Source of the DNA: Candidatus Latescibacterota bacterium
Lineage (GTDB): Bacteria; Blakebacterota; Blakebacteria; Blakebacterales; Blakebacteraceae
Direction of reading: 5' to 3'
DNA length: 5,778 bases
NCBI GenBank assembly: GCA_023135015.1
Contig: JAGLTZ010000095.1
Span: forward strand, 1 to 5,778
Each line of letters begins with the position of its first letter. The first letter of the stretch is position 1. The position numbers were made by a program, and so were the translations under genes. Under the pieces are notes generated by a model. It was not told the DNA's origin, did not search any database, and saw only the letters and a list, made by a program, of their open reading frames with translations. Of the stretch, positions 1-5,778 are shown piece after piece.

Positions 1-651
1 CGCGAGACTCTTGATGAAATAGCTGATGCACGGAGGACCATTTACAGGGCCTACCTGGAGACTATCCATCGGCTGGCCGTAGCGGCTGAATTCAAAGACA
101 CAACGACGGCCACGCACATTCATCGTGTAAGCCGGTATTGCGAGCTGCTTGCGAAAGCCTCCAACCTGGAGCCGCATGAGGTAGAAGTAATCTTGTATGC
201 GAGCCCCATGCACGATGTAGGAAAGATAGGTGTAGACGACGATATCCTGTTAAAACCCGGCAAGCTCGATCCTGATGAGTGGGAGATAATGAAACAGCAC
301 ACCACATTCGGGTCACGTATCCTCGGCGGTTCCGATTCCGAACTTCTGAAAGCAGGAGAAATAATCGCTTTCACGCATCATGAAAAGTGGGACGGCAGCG
401 GTTATCCGCAAGGGTTAGCCAGCGAATCTATCCCGATTATGGGACGTATATGCGCAGTAGCCGATGTCTTCGACGCGATCACGACGAAACGGCCGTATAA
501 AGAAGCTCTTTCAAATGAGACAGCCTGTGACATCCTGCGCGAAAAGATGGGAGAGCATCTGGATCCCTTGCTCGTCGACATCTTCTTCAACAACATGGAC
601 AAAGTTATTTCAATCCAGGAACAATTTCGTGATGAGGTTCGACAATTATGA
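1..651 (+). CDS. HD-GYP domain phosphohydrolase (probable cyclic-di-GMP phosphodiesterase), 5'-truncated by the window
   Basis: The frame is open from base 1 to the TGA at 649-651, giving 216 visible residues; the N-terminus lies outside the window. Numbering within the fragment, an HD-GYP domain fills nearly all of it: E30 and H39 (segment AAEFKD...THIHRV), the HDVGKIG box (H71, D72, K75), H100, the HHEKWDGSGYP box (H126, H127, GYP at 134-136) and ADVFDAITTKRPYK (D155, D158). All expected metal ligands of the family appear present, so it is probably active. HD-GYP enzymes hydrolyse cyclic di-GMP in the cytoplasm, and many are response regulators with a REC, PAS or GAF domain before a short helix like residues 1-28 here; which sensor domain this one has cannot be seen. 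The common T-G-x-H of the first helix reads T-A-T-H. The 3' end overlaps the opposing MBL gene by 47 bp. The family call is firm; the exact nucleotide substrate is inferred. Confidence 0.93.
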   Translation, partial: RETLDEIADARRTIYRAYLETIHRLAVAAEFKDTTTATHIHRVSRYCELLAKASNLEPHEVEVILYASPMHDVGKIGVDDDILLKPGKLDPDEWEIMKQHTTFGSRILGGSDSELLKAGEIIAFTHHEKWDGSGYPQGLASESIPIMGRICAVADVFDAITTKRPYKEALSNETACDILREKMGEHLDPLLVDIFFNNMDKVISIQEQFRDEVRQL

Positions 652-1504
652 TCCGGCCCGCCCCGCCCCGGACGTAGTCTTCCCCGTACTCCTCCATAAA
701 CATCGAAATCGCCTCATCCCCCGTACAGTGGGTAGGGGAGACCTTCCTTACGCCCAGCCTGCGGAAATCAGCCACAATGCTTCTAAGTTCGGCTTCCGGC
801 TTGCCTCTGAGATGAAAACCACCGATCACCAGATGGATGTCTTCGCCGAAGTGTTCCTTCACCTTCTCGACGATTTCCACTATACCCGGGTGAGCGCAGC
901 CGGTCACAACCACCAAACCCCTATCCGTCGTGATAACCAGCACCTGCTCGTTCACCACACCTATTATCTCTCCGGTGGTGAATATGGCGCCTGCCACAAG
1001 CTGGAATGGTTTCACCTCAACGATTTCGGCCCGACTGCCGACCCTGCTCCCGAAATCAGTGGGGAATGAAGGGAGGGTGTAGACCCGGGGCCGAACCCCC
1101 TCAGCGACCTGGGAGAGAAAGCCTTCCAATCCACCTGTATGATCGAAGTGAATGTGTGATAGAACCACATGCCTGATATGGCTCAGATCGATCCCAAGGC
1201 GTTCGGCATTACCCAGGAGTCTCCGACCATCCCCACCGGTGTCAAACAGGACTTTCTCACCACCATACTCGATGAGTGCCGCGAACCCCCATTCGGTCTC
1301 CATTCTCTGATCGAAGGCGTAATTATCGTAAATAATCGTGATTCTCAGCGAGTTGTCCTCAGCTTGCTTCATCGTCTCGACACCTCCTCCAGCAGCCGTT
1401 GCCGCGGCGGGCGCCGGGCCACTATTCAGGAACAGTGCGCTGACAAGGAAAGCCTGTACCAGGCAGAGGTGTCGCAGGGCCTTACCCATATTAGAATATT
1501 TCAT
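605..1504 (-). CDS. Exported MBL-fold metallo-hydrolase, COG1237 type (dihydropterin RFA-P synthase-like)
   Basis: A 299-residue protein. Residues 1-37 look like a Sec signal peptide: basic start, hydrophobic core about 13-27, and Ala-rich cleavage options near A33-A38, with no lipobox cysteine. The MBL fold follows: FDTG (87-90), the metal box SHIHFDHTGG (H117, H119, D121, H122), GCAHPG (H205), GGFHL (H231) and THCTGDEA (H259, C260). The GCxHxG, GGFHL and HCTG set is characteristic of the COG1237 branch, whose namesake is the MJ0301-like enzyme annotated in methanopterin synthesis; most bacterial members have unknown substrates, so hydrolase is as far as I go. An AAGG-type ribosome site sits 6 nt before the chosen ATG (CCTTC at 1511-1515); Met6 has none. 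A strong ribosome site before Met45 suggests a second, signal-less product. The gene starts 31 bp after icd ends and is probably co-transcribed with it. Its stop lies inside the opposing HD-GYP gene. Confidence 0.9.
   Translation of the reverse strand: MKYSNMGKALRHLCLVQAFLVSALFLNSGPAPAAATAAGGGVETMKQAEDNSLRITIIYDNYAFDQRMETEWGFAALIEYGGEKVLFDTGGDGRRLLGNAERLGIDLSHIRHVVLSHIHFDHTGGLEGFLSQVAEGVRPRVYTLPSFPTDFGSRVGSRAEIVEVKPFQLVAGAIFTTGEIIGVVNEQVLVITTDRGLVVVTGCAHPGIVEIVEKVKEHFGEDIHLVIGGFHLRGKPEAELRSIVADFRRLGVRKVSPTHCTGDEAISMFMEEYGEDYVRGGAGRIIIVEPHHEIVPGLK
1370..1388 (-). promoter_or_regulatory. Internal ribosome binding site and ATG within the MBL gene
   Basis: On the minus strand GGAGGAGGTG (plus-strand 1381-1390) precedes an in-frame ATG at 1370-1372 (Met45), with 10 nt between AGGAGG and ATG. 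The match to the 16S rRNA anti-SD is better than at the annotated start. Starting here would give a 255-residue protein that keeps the whole MBL fold but has no signal peptide. The Gly-Gly-Gly coded here could also produce the match by chance. Confidence 0.4.
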
Positions 1505-1535
1505 AGACTACCTTCAGCCAGAGCTGTTCCGAGCT

Positions 1536-2876
1536 CTACATCCGCTCGATAATCGCCTCCCCGAATCCGGAGCACGACACCTTGGTCACATCCTCCCGTC
1601 CCTCCCGCTTCATCAATCGCTCGAGGTCATAGGTGACGTGACCATCTACAATGGCCTGCCCCATTCCACCAATGATCATATCGGCGGCCTCGGTCCACTC
1701 CATGTGGTTGAGCATCATCACCGCTGAGAGGATGAGCGAGCCCGGGTTCACCTTGTCCATCCCGGTATACTTGGGCGCGGTACCGTGGGTAGCCTCGAAG
1801 AGCGCCACCTCGTCAGACATGTTCGCGCCAGGGCCGAGTCCCAGACCGCCCACGAGCGCTATAGCGGCGTCGGAAAGGTAGTCGCCGTTGAGGTTAGGCA
1901 ACACGAAAACGCTGTACTCGTCGGGCCGGGTCTGGATCTGCTGGAAAATGGAGTCGGCTATACGGTCCTTCAAGAGGAGCCTGCCCTCGGGCATATTGCC
2001 GTCCATCTCATCCCAGAGCTTCTTCTCTGTGACTATTGCATCGCTGAATTCCTTCTCAGCCAGCTCATAGCTCCACTTGGTGAAGGACCCTTCGGTGAAT
2101 TTCATGATGTTCCCCTTGTGAACAATGGTCACCGAAGGAAGCTTGTGGTCGACCGCCCACTGTAGAGCCATGCGCGCGATGCGCTGGGTACCGAAGACGG
2201 AAATGGGCTTTACTCCGATCCCCGAGTCCGGTCGGATATCGCGCCCGGTTTTTTCCTTGATAACATCGATGATCGCCTTGGCCGTGTCGCTGCCGGCTTC
2301 AAAGTCGTGACCTGCGTAGACATCCTCCGTGTTCTCTCGGAAGAGGATGAAGTTCACCTTGTCGGCGTACTTGTTGGGCGACGGCACGCCTTCGAAGTAG
2401 CGGATGGGACGCACGCAGGCAAACAGGTCCAGGTGCTGTCGGAAGCGGACGTTTATGGAGCGGAACCTCTCACAGACGCCGTCATCCTTTCCGCACTTGT
2501 CACATGTGCCGGTGTGGTACTGTTGGTGGGCGCAGTACAGGCAGACGTGGGTTTCCTCACCGATCGGGGTCGTGAAAGGACCCTTGATGGCTAGCCTGAG
2601 ATAGCGGATGGCTTCGACCGTCTCTTCCGGGAACTCGCTACCGTAGTGATGCAGCCCCTCGAGACCTGCATAAAGCGGGCACCAGACGATGCCGCGGTCG
2701 CCGCCGTACGCCTTATCGACGGCCGCTTCCACCACATTTATCATCGCCGGGGTAATGTCCAGGCCGATCCCATCTCCGCGCAGGACGCCGATGATTGGAT
2801 GATCGCCGATGACCAGCTTACCGTCACGGTATTCGGTGAGATCGCCTTCTGGAATCTTGACTTCCTTGAATTGCAT
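1536..2876 (-). CDS. icd: NADP-dependent isocitrate dehydrogenase with a Cys-rich insert
   Basis: TCA-cycle enzyme that oxidises and decarboxylates isocitrate to 2-oxoglutarate in the cytoplasm. The 446-residue protein aligns along its length with E. coli Icd (416 aa). Substrate and catalytic positions are kept: T103, S140, N142, R146, R156, R180, Y187, K254 (HKGNIMKFTEG), D308, D332 and D336. The NADP-type residues K369, Y370 (HGTAPKY), Y416 and R420 match E. coli K344, Y345, Y391 and R395, so NADP is the predicted cofactor. Oddity: residues 107-138 replace the E. coli GGI between TTPVG and RS and carry CxxC...CxxC. Start choice: AAGGA lies 8 nt before the ATG at 2874-2876 and a promoter fits about 40 nt upstream. 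An in-frame ATG ending at 2906 adds 10 residues but has only a weak site. The gene is followed at 31 bp by the MBL gene. S140 corresponds to the serine AceK phosphorylates in E. coli; no aceK is visible here. Confidence 0.96.
   Translation of the reverse strand: MQFKEVKIPEGDLTEYRDGKLVIGDHPIIGVLRGDGIGLDITPAMINVVEAAVDKAYGGDRGIVWCPLYAGLEGLHHYGSEFPEETVEAIRYLRLAIKGPFTTPIGEETHVCLYCAHQQYHTGTCDKCGKDDGVCERFRSINVRFRQHLDLFACVRPIRYFEGVPSPNKYADKVNFILFRENTEDVYAGHDFEAGSDTAKAIIDVIKEKTGRDIRPDSGIGVKPISVFGTQRIARMALQWAVDHKLPSVTIVHKGNIMKFTEGSFTKWSYELAEKEFSDAIVTEKKLWDEMDGNMPEGRLLLKDRIADSIFQQIQTRPDEYSVFVLPNLNGDYLSDAAIALVGGLGLGPGANMSDEVALFEATHGTAPKYTGMDKVNPGSLILSAVMMLNHMEWTEAADMIIGGMGQAIVDGHVTYDLERLMKREGREDVTKVSCSGFGEAIIERM
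2463..2558 (-). other. Zinc-ribbon-like insert inside isocitrate dehydrogenase
   Basis: These codons encode Icd residues 107-138: CLYC (C112, C115), H117, H121, CDKC (C125, C128) and C135, i.e. C-x2-C-x9-C-x2-C-x6-C. Two CxxC knuckles at this spacing are typical of small zinc ribbons. The insert lies between TTPIG and RSINVRFRQ, in the loop that in E. coli Icd holds the isocitrate-binding, AceK-phosphorylated Ser113. The frame is intact on both sides and the flanks align well, so it is not a frameshift. Metal binding is inferred from the motif; a redox disulfide switch is the alternative. Confidence 0.75.
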
Positions 2877-2884
2877 AGTGTGTT

Positions 2885-2889
2885 TCCTT
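2885..2889 (-). promoter_or_regulatory. Ribosome binding site of icd
   Basis: Reads AAGGA on the minus strand within AAAGGAAA, 8 nt before the ATG at 2874-2876. It decides the icd start in favour of MQFKEVKIP over the longer MPPHCKRKH form, whose upstream sequence offers only a weak GAG-like match. Confidence 0.65.
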
Positions 2890-2923
2890 TTGCAGTGTGG
2901 CGGCATGGCTCTGATTGCATCGC

Positions 2924-2952
2924 ATGATAAGTAATGAAGTGCCTGGAAACAA
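2924..2952 (-). promoter_or_regulatory. Candidate sigma70-type promoter for icd-MBL
   Basis: On the minus strand TTGTTT (2947-2952) and TATCAT (2924-2929) are separated by exactly 17 nt. The -10 box matches 5 of 6 consensus bases and the -35 box 3 of 6. Transcription would begin near 2917, leaving about 40 nt of leader before the ATG at 2876. This is a motif match only; TTGACT and TTGACC further upstream (2981-2996) lack a good -10 box. Confidence 0.4.
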
Positions 2953-3020
2953 GAGTTGTGACTCCGGAATTGAAGCCGAAGGTCAAGTCAGTCAATATTC
3001 CTGTTATTTCGCATCACCTT

Positions 3021-3034
3021 GACTGGATCGAGTC
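3021..3034. repeat. Imperfect 14-bp palindrome upstream of icd
   Basis: GACTGGATCGAGTC is symmetric about its central GATC at all but one base pair (positions 5 and 10). It lies roughly 70 bp upstream of the candidate icd -35 box, in the gap between the PPC gene and icd. It could be a regulator site, but a palindrome this short also occurs by chance. Confidence 0.2.
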
Positions 3035-3052
3035 TGGCGGCTCGTCGCGTAG

Positions 3053-3074
3053 GCTGCCACTGATTCGTGGCAGC
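3053..3074 (-). terminator. Hairpin downstream of the PPC gene, likely terminator
   Basis: GCTGCCAC and GTGGCAGC form a perfect 8-bp stem around a 6-base loop (TGATTC), beginning 21 bases after the PPC stop codon in that gene's direction. It separates the TlpA/PPC unit from icd. There is no T-run after the stem on the minus strand (the sequence continues CTACGCG), so it may be a weak or Rho-assisted terminator, or an mRNA 3'-end stabiliser. Confidence 0.5.
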
Positions 3075-3095
3075 TCTTTATGAAGGAGGGCCGGA

Positions 3096-4694
3096 TTACC
3101 GCGACGTGATGTGTACCGTATACTCAGCCCCAGCCAGGGGGTTGTCATCAAACTGGGTGATCCTTACAAAGTAAGTCCCCGGTTGCAGAAACCTTTCTAT
3201 TCTCGCATTCCCAGCCATACCCCCGTCATCATCCTCTGCGATAAGGTTCTCATCACGATCGAACAGAGTCATGACGGTATCCGAGTCTCCACCCGTTTCG
3301 ATAGTAACCGTACCACCTGATGAGATTGAGAACCTGAACCAGTCAACATCCTCACCCGGGACAAAGGTGTGTCTCTGCTCCTCCTCGTCTACGGCGATGG
3401 GCGTTGCGTTCTCTATACTGTTATTGGGCTCGAACTCGTCGAATATCACCCGATCGATCCTGGAGAGGATTCTGTAGGGACCAGAGCCACTGTCATCGTA
3501 GTGTCTAACCCGCACGTAGTACCTGCCGGCACTCTCTATCAGCAGATTGATCCGTGCATTGGCATCAGAACCGCCGTCATCATCACTCATAAGCTGGGAT
3601 CCGTCTTCATCGAACAGGTCCAGGTAGGTATCCATCTCACCACCGGTTTCCACGATTAAAAGAGCGTTCTGACCTCCCGGGTACGGCACGTCGATGAAAT
3701 ACCAGTCCACATCCCCGACAGGCATCAGCAGGCTGGTTTGCCACTGGCCATCTACAGCCAGAGTGCTGGCGTCTTCCATCCGATCGTTAGGTTCGTAAGT
3801 GTCCTCACCGTACGTCTCGATATGGGAGGCGATGGTATAGGAACCAGTCGTGCTTTCATCGTATCCCCTCACCTTGATCCAGAAGTGTTGCCCGATCTCG
3901 ACAGCGAAACTGACTCGTGCGTTACTGTCTTCACTGTCATCATTTTCCGTGAGGAGTGTGTGCTGATGGTCGGGTCCATAGACTTCGATATAGGTATCTG
4001 TAGAGCCCATGGTATAGACACTCATGAAACCGGTACCGTCGAAATCATCCAAGGCCAGCAGGAACCAGTCCTCATCTCCTGCCGGCATGATGGTGTGTCC
4101 GCTTAAAGATTCTCCAGGCATCAGCCTTCTGGGCTGATCGAGGCTGTCGGGTTCATACGGATCCCATCCCTCCTCCACGGCGACAGTACTGGGACGCAGC
4201 AGCACCCTCGCAGCATCGGAGAGAGGGAAAGAGAGTTCGATCCCACCCGACACAACGAACTCGGGCAGTTGTATCAACTGCACAGCCGCAAACAGTGTCC
4301 CCTCAGCAACGTAGAGCTTGCCGTTGACGATATAGTCCGGAGTAAGCCTGCTTTCAGTAGGAAGTTCACCGGGCGGGAACAGACCTGAACGCCTGAGTGC
4401 CTCCAGATGCTGACCTGCCAGAACTTTAATCCGGGAATCCCGCTCATTGGCCAGCCGGGTCGTCATGATCATGGCAAAGAGTTCACCCAGCTGGGTTTCC
4501 CTGCCTTCGGTCTGCAAACCTGCCACAGCAACCGTAACAGGTGTCTGTACACGCCTTGGAATGTTGCTGCGAACCAGTGAAATCGCCTGGTCCACAAGCG
4601 CGGTTACTTCAGCCGGGACCGCCAGTTCCTCCTGCGCGGATGCCATTGAACAGGGCAGGAGGAGAATCATCAGCAGGGGATATACTCTTTTCAT
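3096..4694 (-). CDS. Secreted protein with FlgO/CsgG-like N-terminal region and three PPC domains
   Basis: A 532-residue exported protein of unknown function. Residues 1-20 are a Sec signal peptide (KR, then LLMILLLP, cleavage after ASA; C15 follows Pro, so not a good lipobox). Residues about 51-157 (TPVTVAVAGL, LGELFAMIM, RIKVLAG, DYIVNGKLYV, SGGIELSF) resemble the small alpha/beta domain of FlgO, CsgG and TolB-N proteins; this is a pattern-level match. Three tandem PPC (pre-peptidase C-terminal, beta-sandwich) domains follow at about 179-290, 298-411 and 419-530. PPC domains usually hang on secreted proteases, but no protease domain is present. The start is set by AGGAGG 4 nt upstream plus the signal peptide; an ATG 33 codons earlier would bury the signal. 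The gene lies 76 bp after the TlpA-like gene and probably shares its transcript. A cell-surface or periplasmic carbohydrate- or protein-binding role is inferred. Confidence 0.88.
   Translation of the reverse strand: MKRVYPLLMILLLPCSMASAQEELAVPAEVTALVDQAISLVRSNIPRRVQTPVTVAVAGLQTEGRETQLGELFAMIMTTRLANERDSRIKVLAGQHLEALRRSGLFPPGELPTESRLTPDYIVNGKLYVAEGTLFAAVQLIQLPEFVVSGGIELSFPLSDAARVLLRPSTVAVEEGWDPYEPDSLDQPRRLMPGESLSGHTIMPAGDEDWFLLALDDFDGTGFMSVYTMGSTDTYIEVYGPDHQHTLLTENDDSEDSNARVSFAVEIGQHFWIKVRGYDESTTGSYTIASHIETYGEDTYEPNDRMEDASTLAVDGQWQTSLLMPVGDVDWYFIDVPYPGGQNALLIVETGGEMDTYLDLFDEDGSQLMSDDDGGSDANARINLLIESAGRYYVRVRHYDDSGSGPYRILSRIDRVIFDEFEPNNSIENATPIAVDEEEQRHTFVPGEDVDWFRFSISSGGTVTIETGGDSDTVMTLFDRDENLIAEDDDGGMAGNARIERFLQPGTYFVRITQFDDNPLAGAEYTVHITSR
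3105..4160 (-). repeat. Three tandem PPC domain repeats (protein level)
   Basis: The units lie at about 3825-4160, 3462-3803 and 3105-3440. Each has the order: YEPN/FEPNN opening, a GDxDWF/Y strand, a DTY/DTV strand leading to an acidic turn (NDDSED, DDDGGSD, DDDGGMAG), then NARI/NARV and a closing G-x-Y/F-x-V/I-R-V/I segment. Units 2 and 3 are closest to each other (TGG, LFD.D, DDDGG); unit 1 is the most diverged. This suggests growth by duplication within the gene. Confidence 0.85.
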
Positions 4695-4698
4695 GGTG

Positions 4699-4704
4699 CC
4701 TCCT
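4699..4704 (-). promoter_or_regulatory. Ribosome binding site of the PPC gene
   Basis: A perfect AGGAGG on the minus strand, 4 nt from the ATG at 4692-4694. Together with the signal peptide it fixes the start and rules out the longer reading frame beginning at 4793, which would overlap the TlpA-like gene. Confidence 0.75.
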
Positions 4705-4770
4705 CTTTCACCGGCCAGAATATCACACCCTCGTGCAATGACACAGCCGATCCCATACAGGAACAGCCCG

Positions 4771-5778
4771 CTACTTCTTCTCGGCCTCCTCAATCAGCTC
4801 CCGAACAGCCTCCTCCAGGCGCTCACCTCTCAAGTTCATGAACCTTATCATGCCCTCGCCGTCCAGAAGCAGCGTGGTCGGGATCGCTCTTATTCGATAC
4901 TGGTTCGAGACCGCATTCTCCCAATAGAGGCCGTCGTAGGTACTCGGCCAGGGCATTCCATTCTCATCCATGAACTCCCGTACCTGCTCGCGGGTCTTCT
5001 CCGCCTCATTCGGGTTTTCGGGATCCGGGGCTTTGTCCAGGCTGATACCAAGAATCCCGAATCCCCGTCCGCTGTATTCCTCATAAACGGCCCTGACGTT
5101 CGGGATCTCTGTGATACAGGGCCCGCACCAGATAGCCCAGAAATCGAGGAGGACGACTTTGTGCTCCCCCAGAAACTCGTGCAGGTTTATCACGTTTCCA
5201 CGGCAGTCCTCCTGACTGAAATCTGGAGCCTCGTACCCGATCGCTATGTAGATCTTCGGCTCAACCTCGACATCTGAGAGCTGGAAGGTGACGAAATCAC
5301 CCATTGGCGATACGTCGTCGATGACGTAGCTCTTTCCCCCGGCGTTGAAGGATTCGTTCAATCTGAAGTGTTCCGGAGAATCGGAACCTGTCAGAAGCTC
5401 ACCATCCCCGTCCAGGTCGATGGTCATGCTTATCAGGAAGGGATTGACGGTGTCGGCTCCCGCCTCACGCATGTTGAAGATACCGTCGTTGTCGTTTTCG
5501 GTGATTCCAACCTTGTAGATCTTTCCGGCGATTTTGACCTCTCCCACCCGTGCGAAATCGCGGGCGTACAGAACACCGCGCTGTGTCGGATCCTCGCCAT
5601 TGAAGAAGTAGTAGAAGAACCGCAGCGGTATCTCGGTGATTTCCCCATCGATCTCATAAGGCACCATCAGAGTTTTGGTCACCATATTGTTACGTTCGGT
5701 GACACGGTCCCACTGCCCGTCACCGTCATCGGTAAGGTCCTCGTTATTATTCGCATCCAGGTAGAAGAGGGAACCGGT
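4771..5778 (-). CDS. TlpA/ResA-like thioredoxin-fold protein with acidic EF-hand-like loops, 5'-truncated by the window
   Basis: The frame is open from the TAG at 4771-4773 to the right edge, giving 335 visible residues. An ATG at 5683-5685 lacks a ribosome site and has coherent coding sequence before it, so the real start is beyond the window. The C-terminal half (about 180-335) is a thioredoxin fold: YEAPDF entry, VVLLDFWAIWCGPC with active-site C218 and C221, GISLD, and the cis-proline segment AIPTT (P300). This matches the TlpA/ResA family, membrane-anchored or periplasmic reductases acting on extracytoplasmic disulfides, for example in cytochrome c maturation. The N-terminal half matches no domain I recognise. 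It carries acidic loops, DANNNEDLTDDGDG (8-21), ENDNDG (94-99) and DLDGDGELLTGSDS (121-134), that look like calcium-binding loops. Its signal peptide would be outside the window. It is followed at 76 bp by the PPC gene. The thioredoxin call is firm; redox partner and calcium binding are inferred. Confidence 0.9.
   Translation of the reverse strand, partial: TGSLFYLDANNNEDLTDDGDGQWDRVTERNNMVTKTLMVPYEIDGEITEIPLRFFYYFFNGEDPTQRGVLYARDFARVGEVKIAGKIYKVGITENDNDGIFNMREAGADTVNPFLISMTIDLDGDGELLTGSDSPEHFRLNESFNAGGKSYVIDDVSPMGDFVTFQLSDVEVEPKIYIAIGYEAPDFSQEDCRGNVINLHEFLGEHKVVLLDFWAIWCGPCITEIPNVRAVYEEYSGRGFGILGISLDKAPDPENPNEAEKTREQVREFMDENGMPWPSTYDGLYWENAVSNQYRIRAIPTTLLLDGEGMIRFMNLRGERLEEAVRELIEEAEKK

Noticed and set aside
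653..671. G-rich run on the minus strand (GGGG C GGGG C GGG CC GG), possible G-quadruplex
   Set aside because: Only three tracts have three or more G, and it is explained by codons for R-G-G-A-G-R in the MBL protein.
464..1069. Plus-strand open frame of about 201 codons
   Set aside because: It overlaps the HD-GYP gene in another frame and then runs antisense to the MBL gene; its composition looks like a shadow frame and no family is recognisable.
2877..2906. Longer icd start at 2906 (MPPHCKRKH...)
   Set aside because: Weak ribosome site, only about 11 nt from the predicted transcription start, and the extra residues do not resemble an Icd N-terminus. The start at 2876 has AAGGA at 8 nt.
4695..4770. 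Promoter directly before the PPC gene (TGATATTCT as an extended -10)
   Set aside because: No acceptable -35 box at 16-18 nt; co-transcription with the TlpA-like gene is simpler, although a weak internal promoter cannot be excluded.
4447..5277. Long plus-strand open frame of 276 codons
   Set aside because: It lies antisense across the PPC and TlpA-like genes and the gap between them. Its translation shows no recognisable domain, whereas the minus-strand frames carry WCGPC, a signal peptide and a clean ribosome site.
5683..5685. ATG taken as the start of the TlpA-like gene
   Set aside because: No Shine-Dalgarno upstream, no signal peptide after it, and the frame stays open for 31 further codons to the window edge with an acidic loop consistent with the rest of the protein.

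Overview
The window looks like ordinary chromosomal DNA of moderate to high G+C from a Gram-negative-type bacterium. It has exported soluble proteins with Sec signal peptides, an HD-GYP signalling protein, a bacterial NADP-type isocitrate dehydrogenase and Shine-Dalgarno starts. I cannot name the phylum. The PPC-repeat protein and the acidic TlpA-like protein would fit a Deltaproteobacteria- or FCB/candidate-phylum-like genome, but this is inference only. I see no mobile element, CRISPR array, tRNA or rRNA.

Layout: the left edge carries the 3' part of a plus-strand HD-GYP phosphodiesterase gene (1-651). All other genes are on the minus strand. Read in their own direction from the right edge they are: (1) the 3' part of an exported-type TlpA/ResA-like thioredoxin protein with acidic, EF-hand-like loops, whose frame stays open through the window end (4771-5778); (2) after 76 bp, a secreted protein with a FlgO/CsgG-like N-terminal region and three PPC domains (3096-4694); (3) a 219-bp gap between the PPC stop and the chosen icd start, with a perfect 8-bp hairpin just after the PPC gene and a plausible sigma70-type promoter for the next gene; (4) icd, NADP-dependent isocitrate dehydrogenase (1536-2876); (5) after 31 bp, an exported metallo-beta-lactamase-fold hydrolase of the COG1237 type (605-1504). 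The 3' end of this last gene overlaps the HD-GYP gene tail to tail by 47 bp. No gene-free stretch exceeds 300 bp.

How they fit together: TlpA-like and PPC form one probable transcription unit of envelope proteins. icd and the MBL gene form another, with its own promoter.

The most striking observation is in icd. The substrate/phosphorylation loop, a few residues (GGI) in E. coli Icd, is replaced by 32 residues containing C-x2-C-x9-C-x2-C plus two His and a further Cys. This looks like a zinc-ribbon or redox module inserted directly before the isocitrate-binding serine. A second point is a strong internal ribosome binding site in the MBL gene that could yield a cytosolic form lacking the signal peptide.
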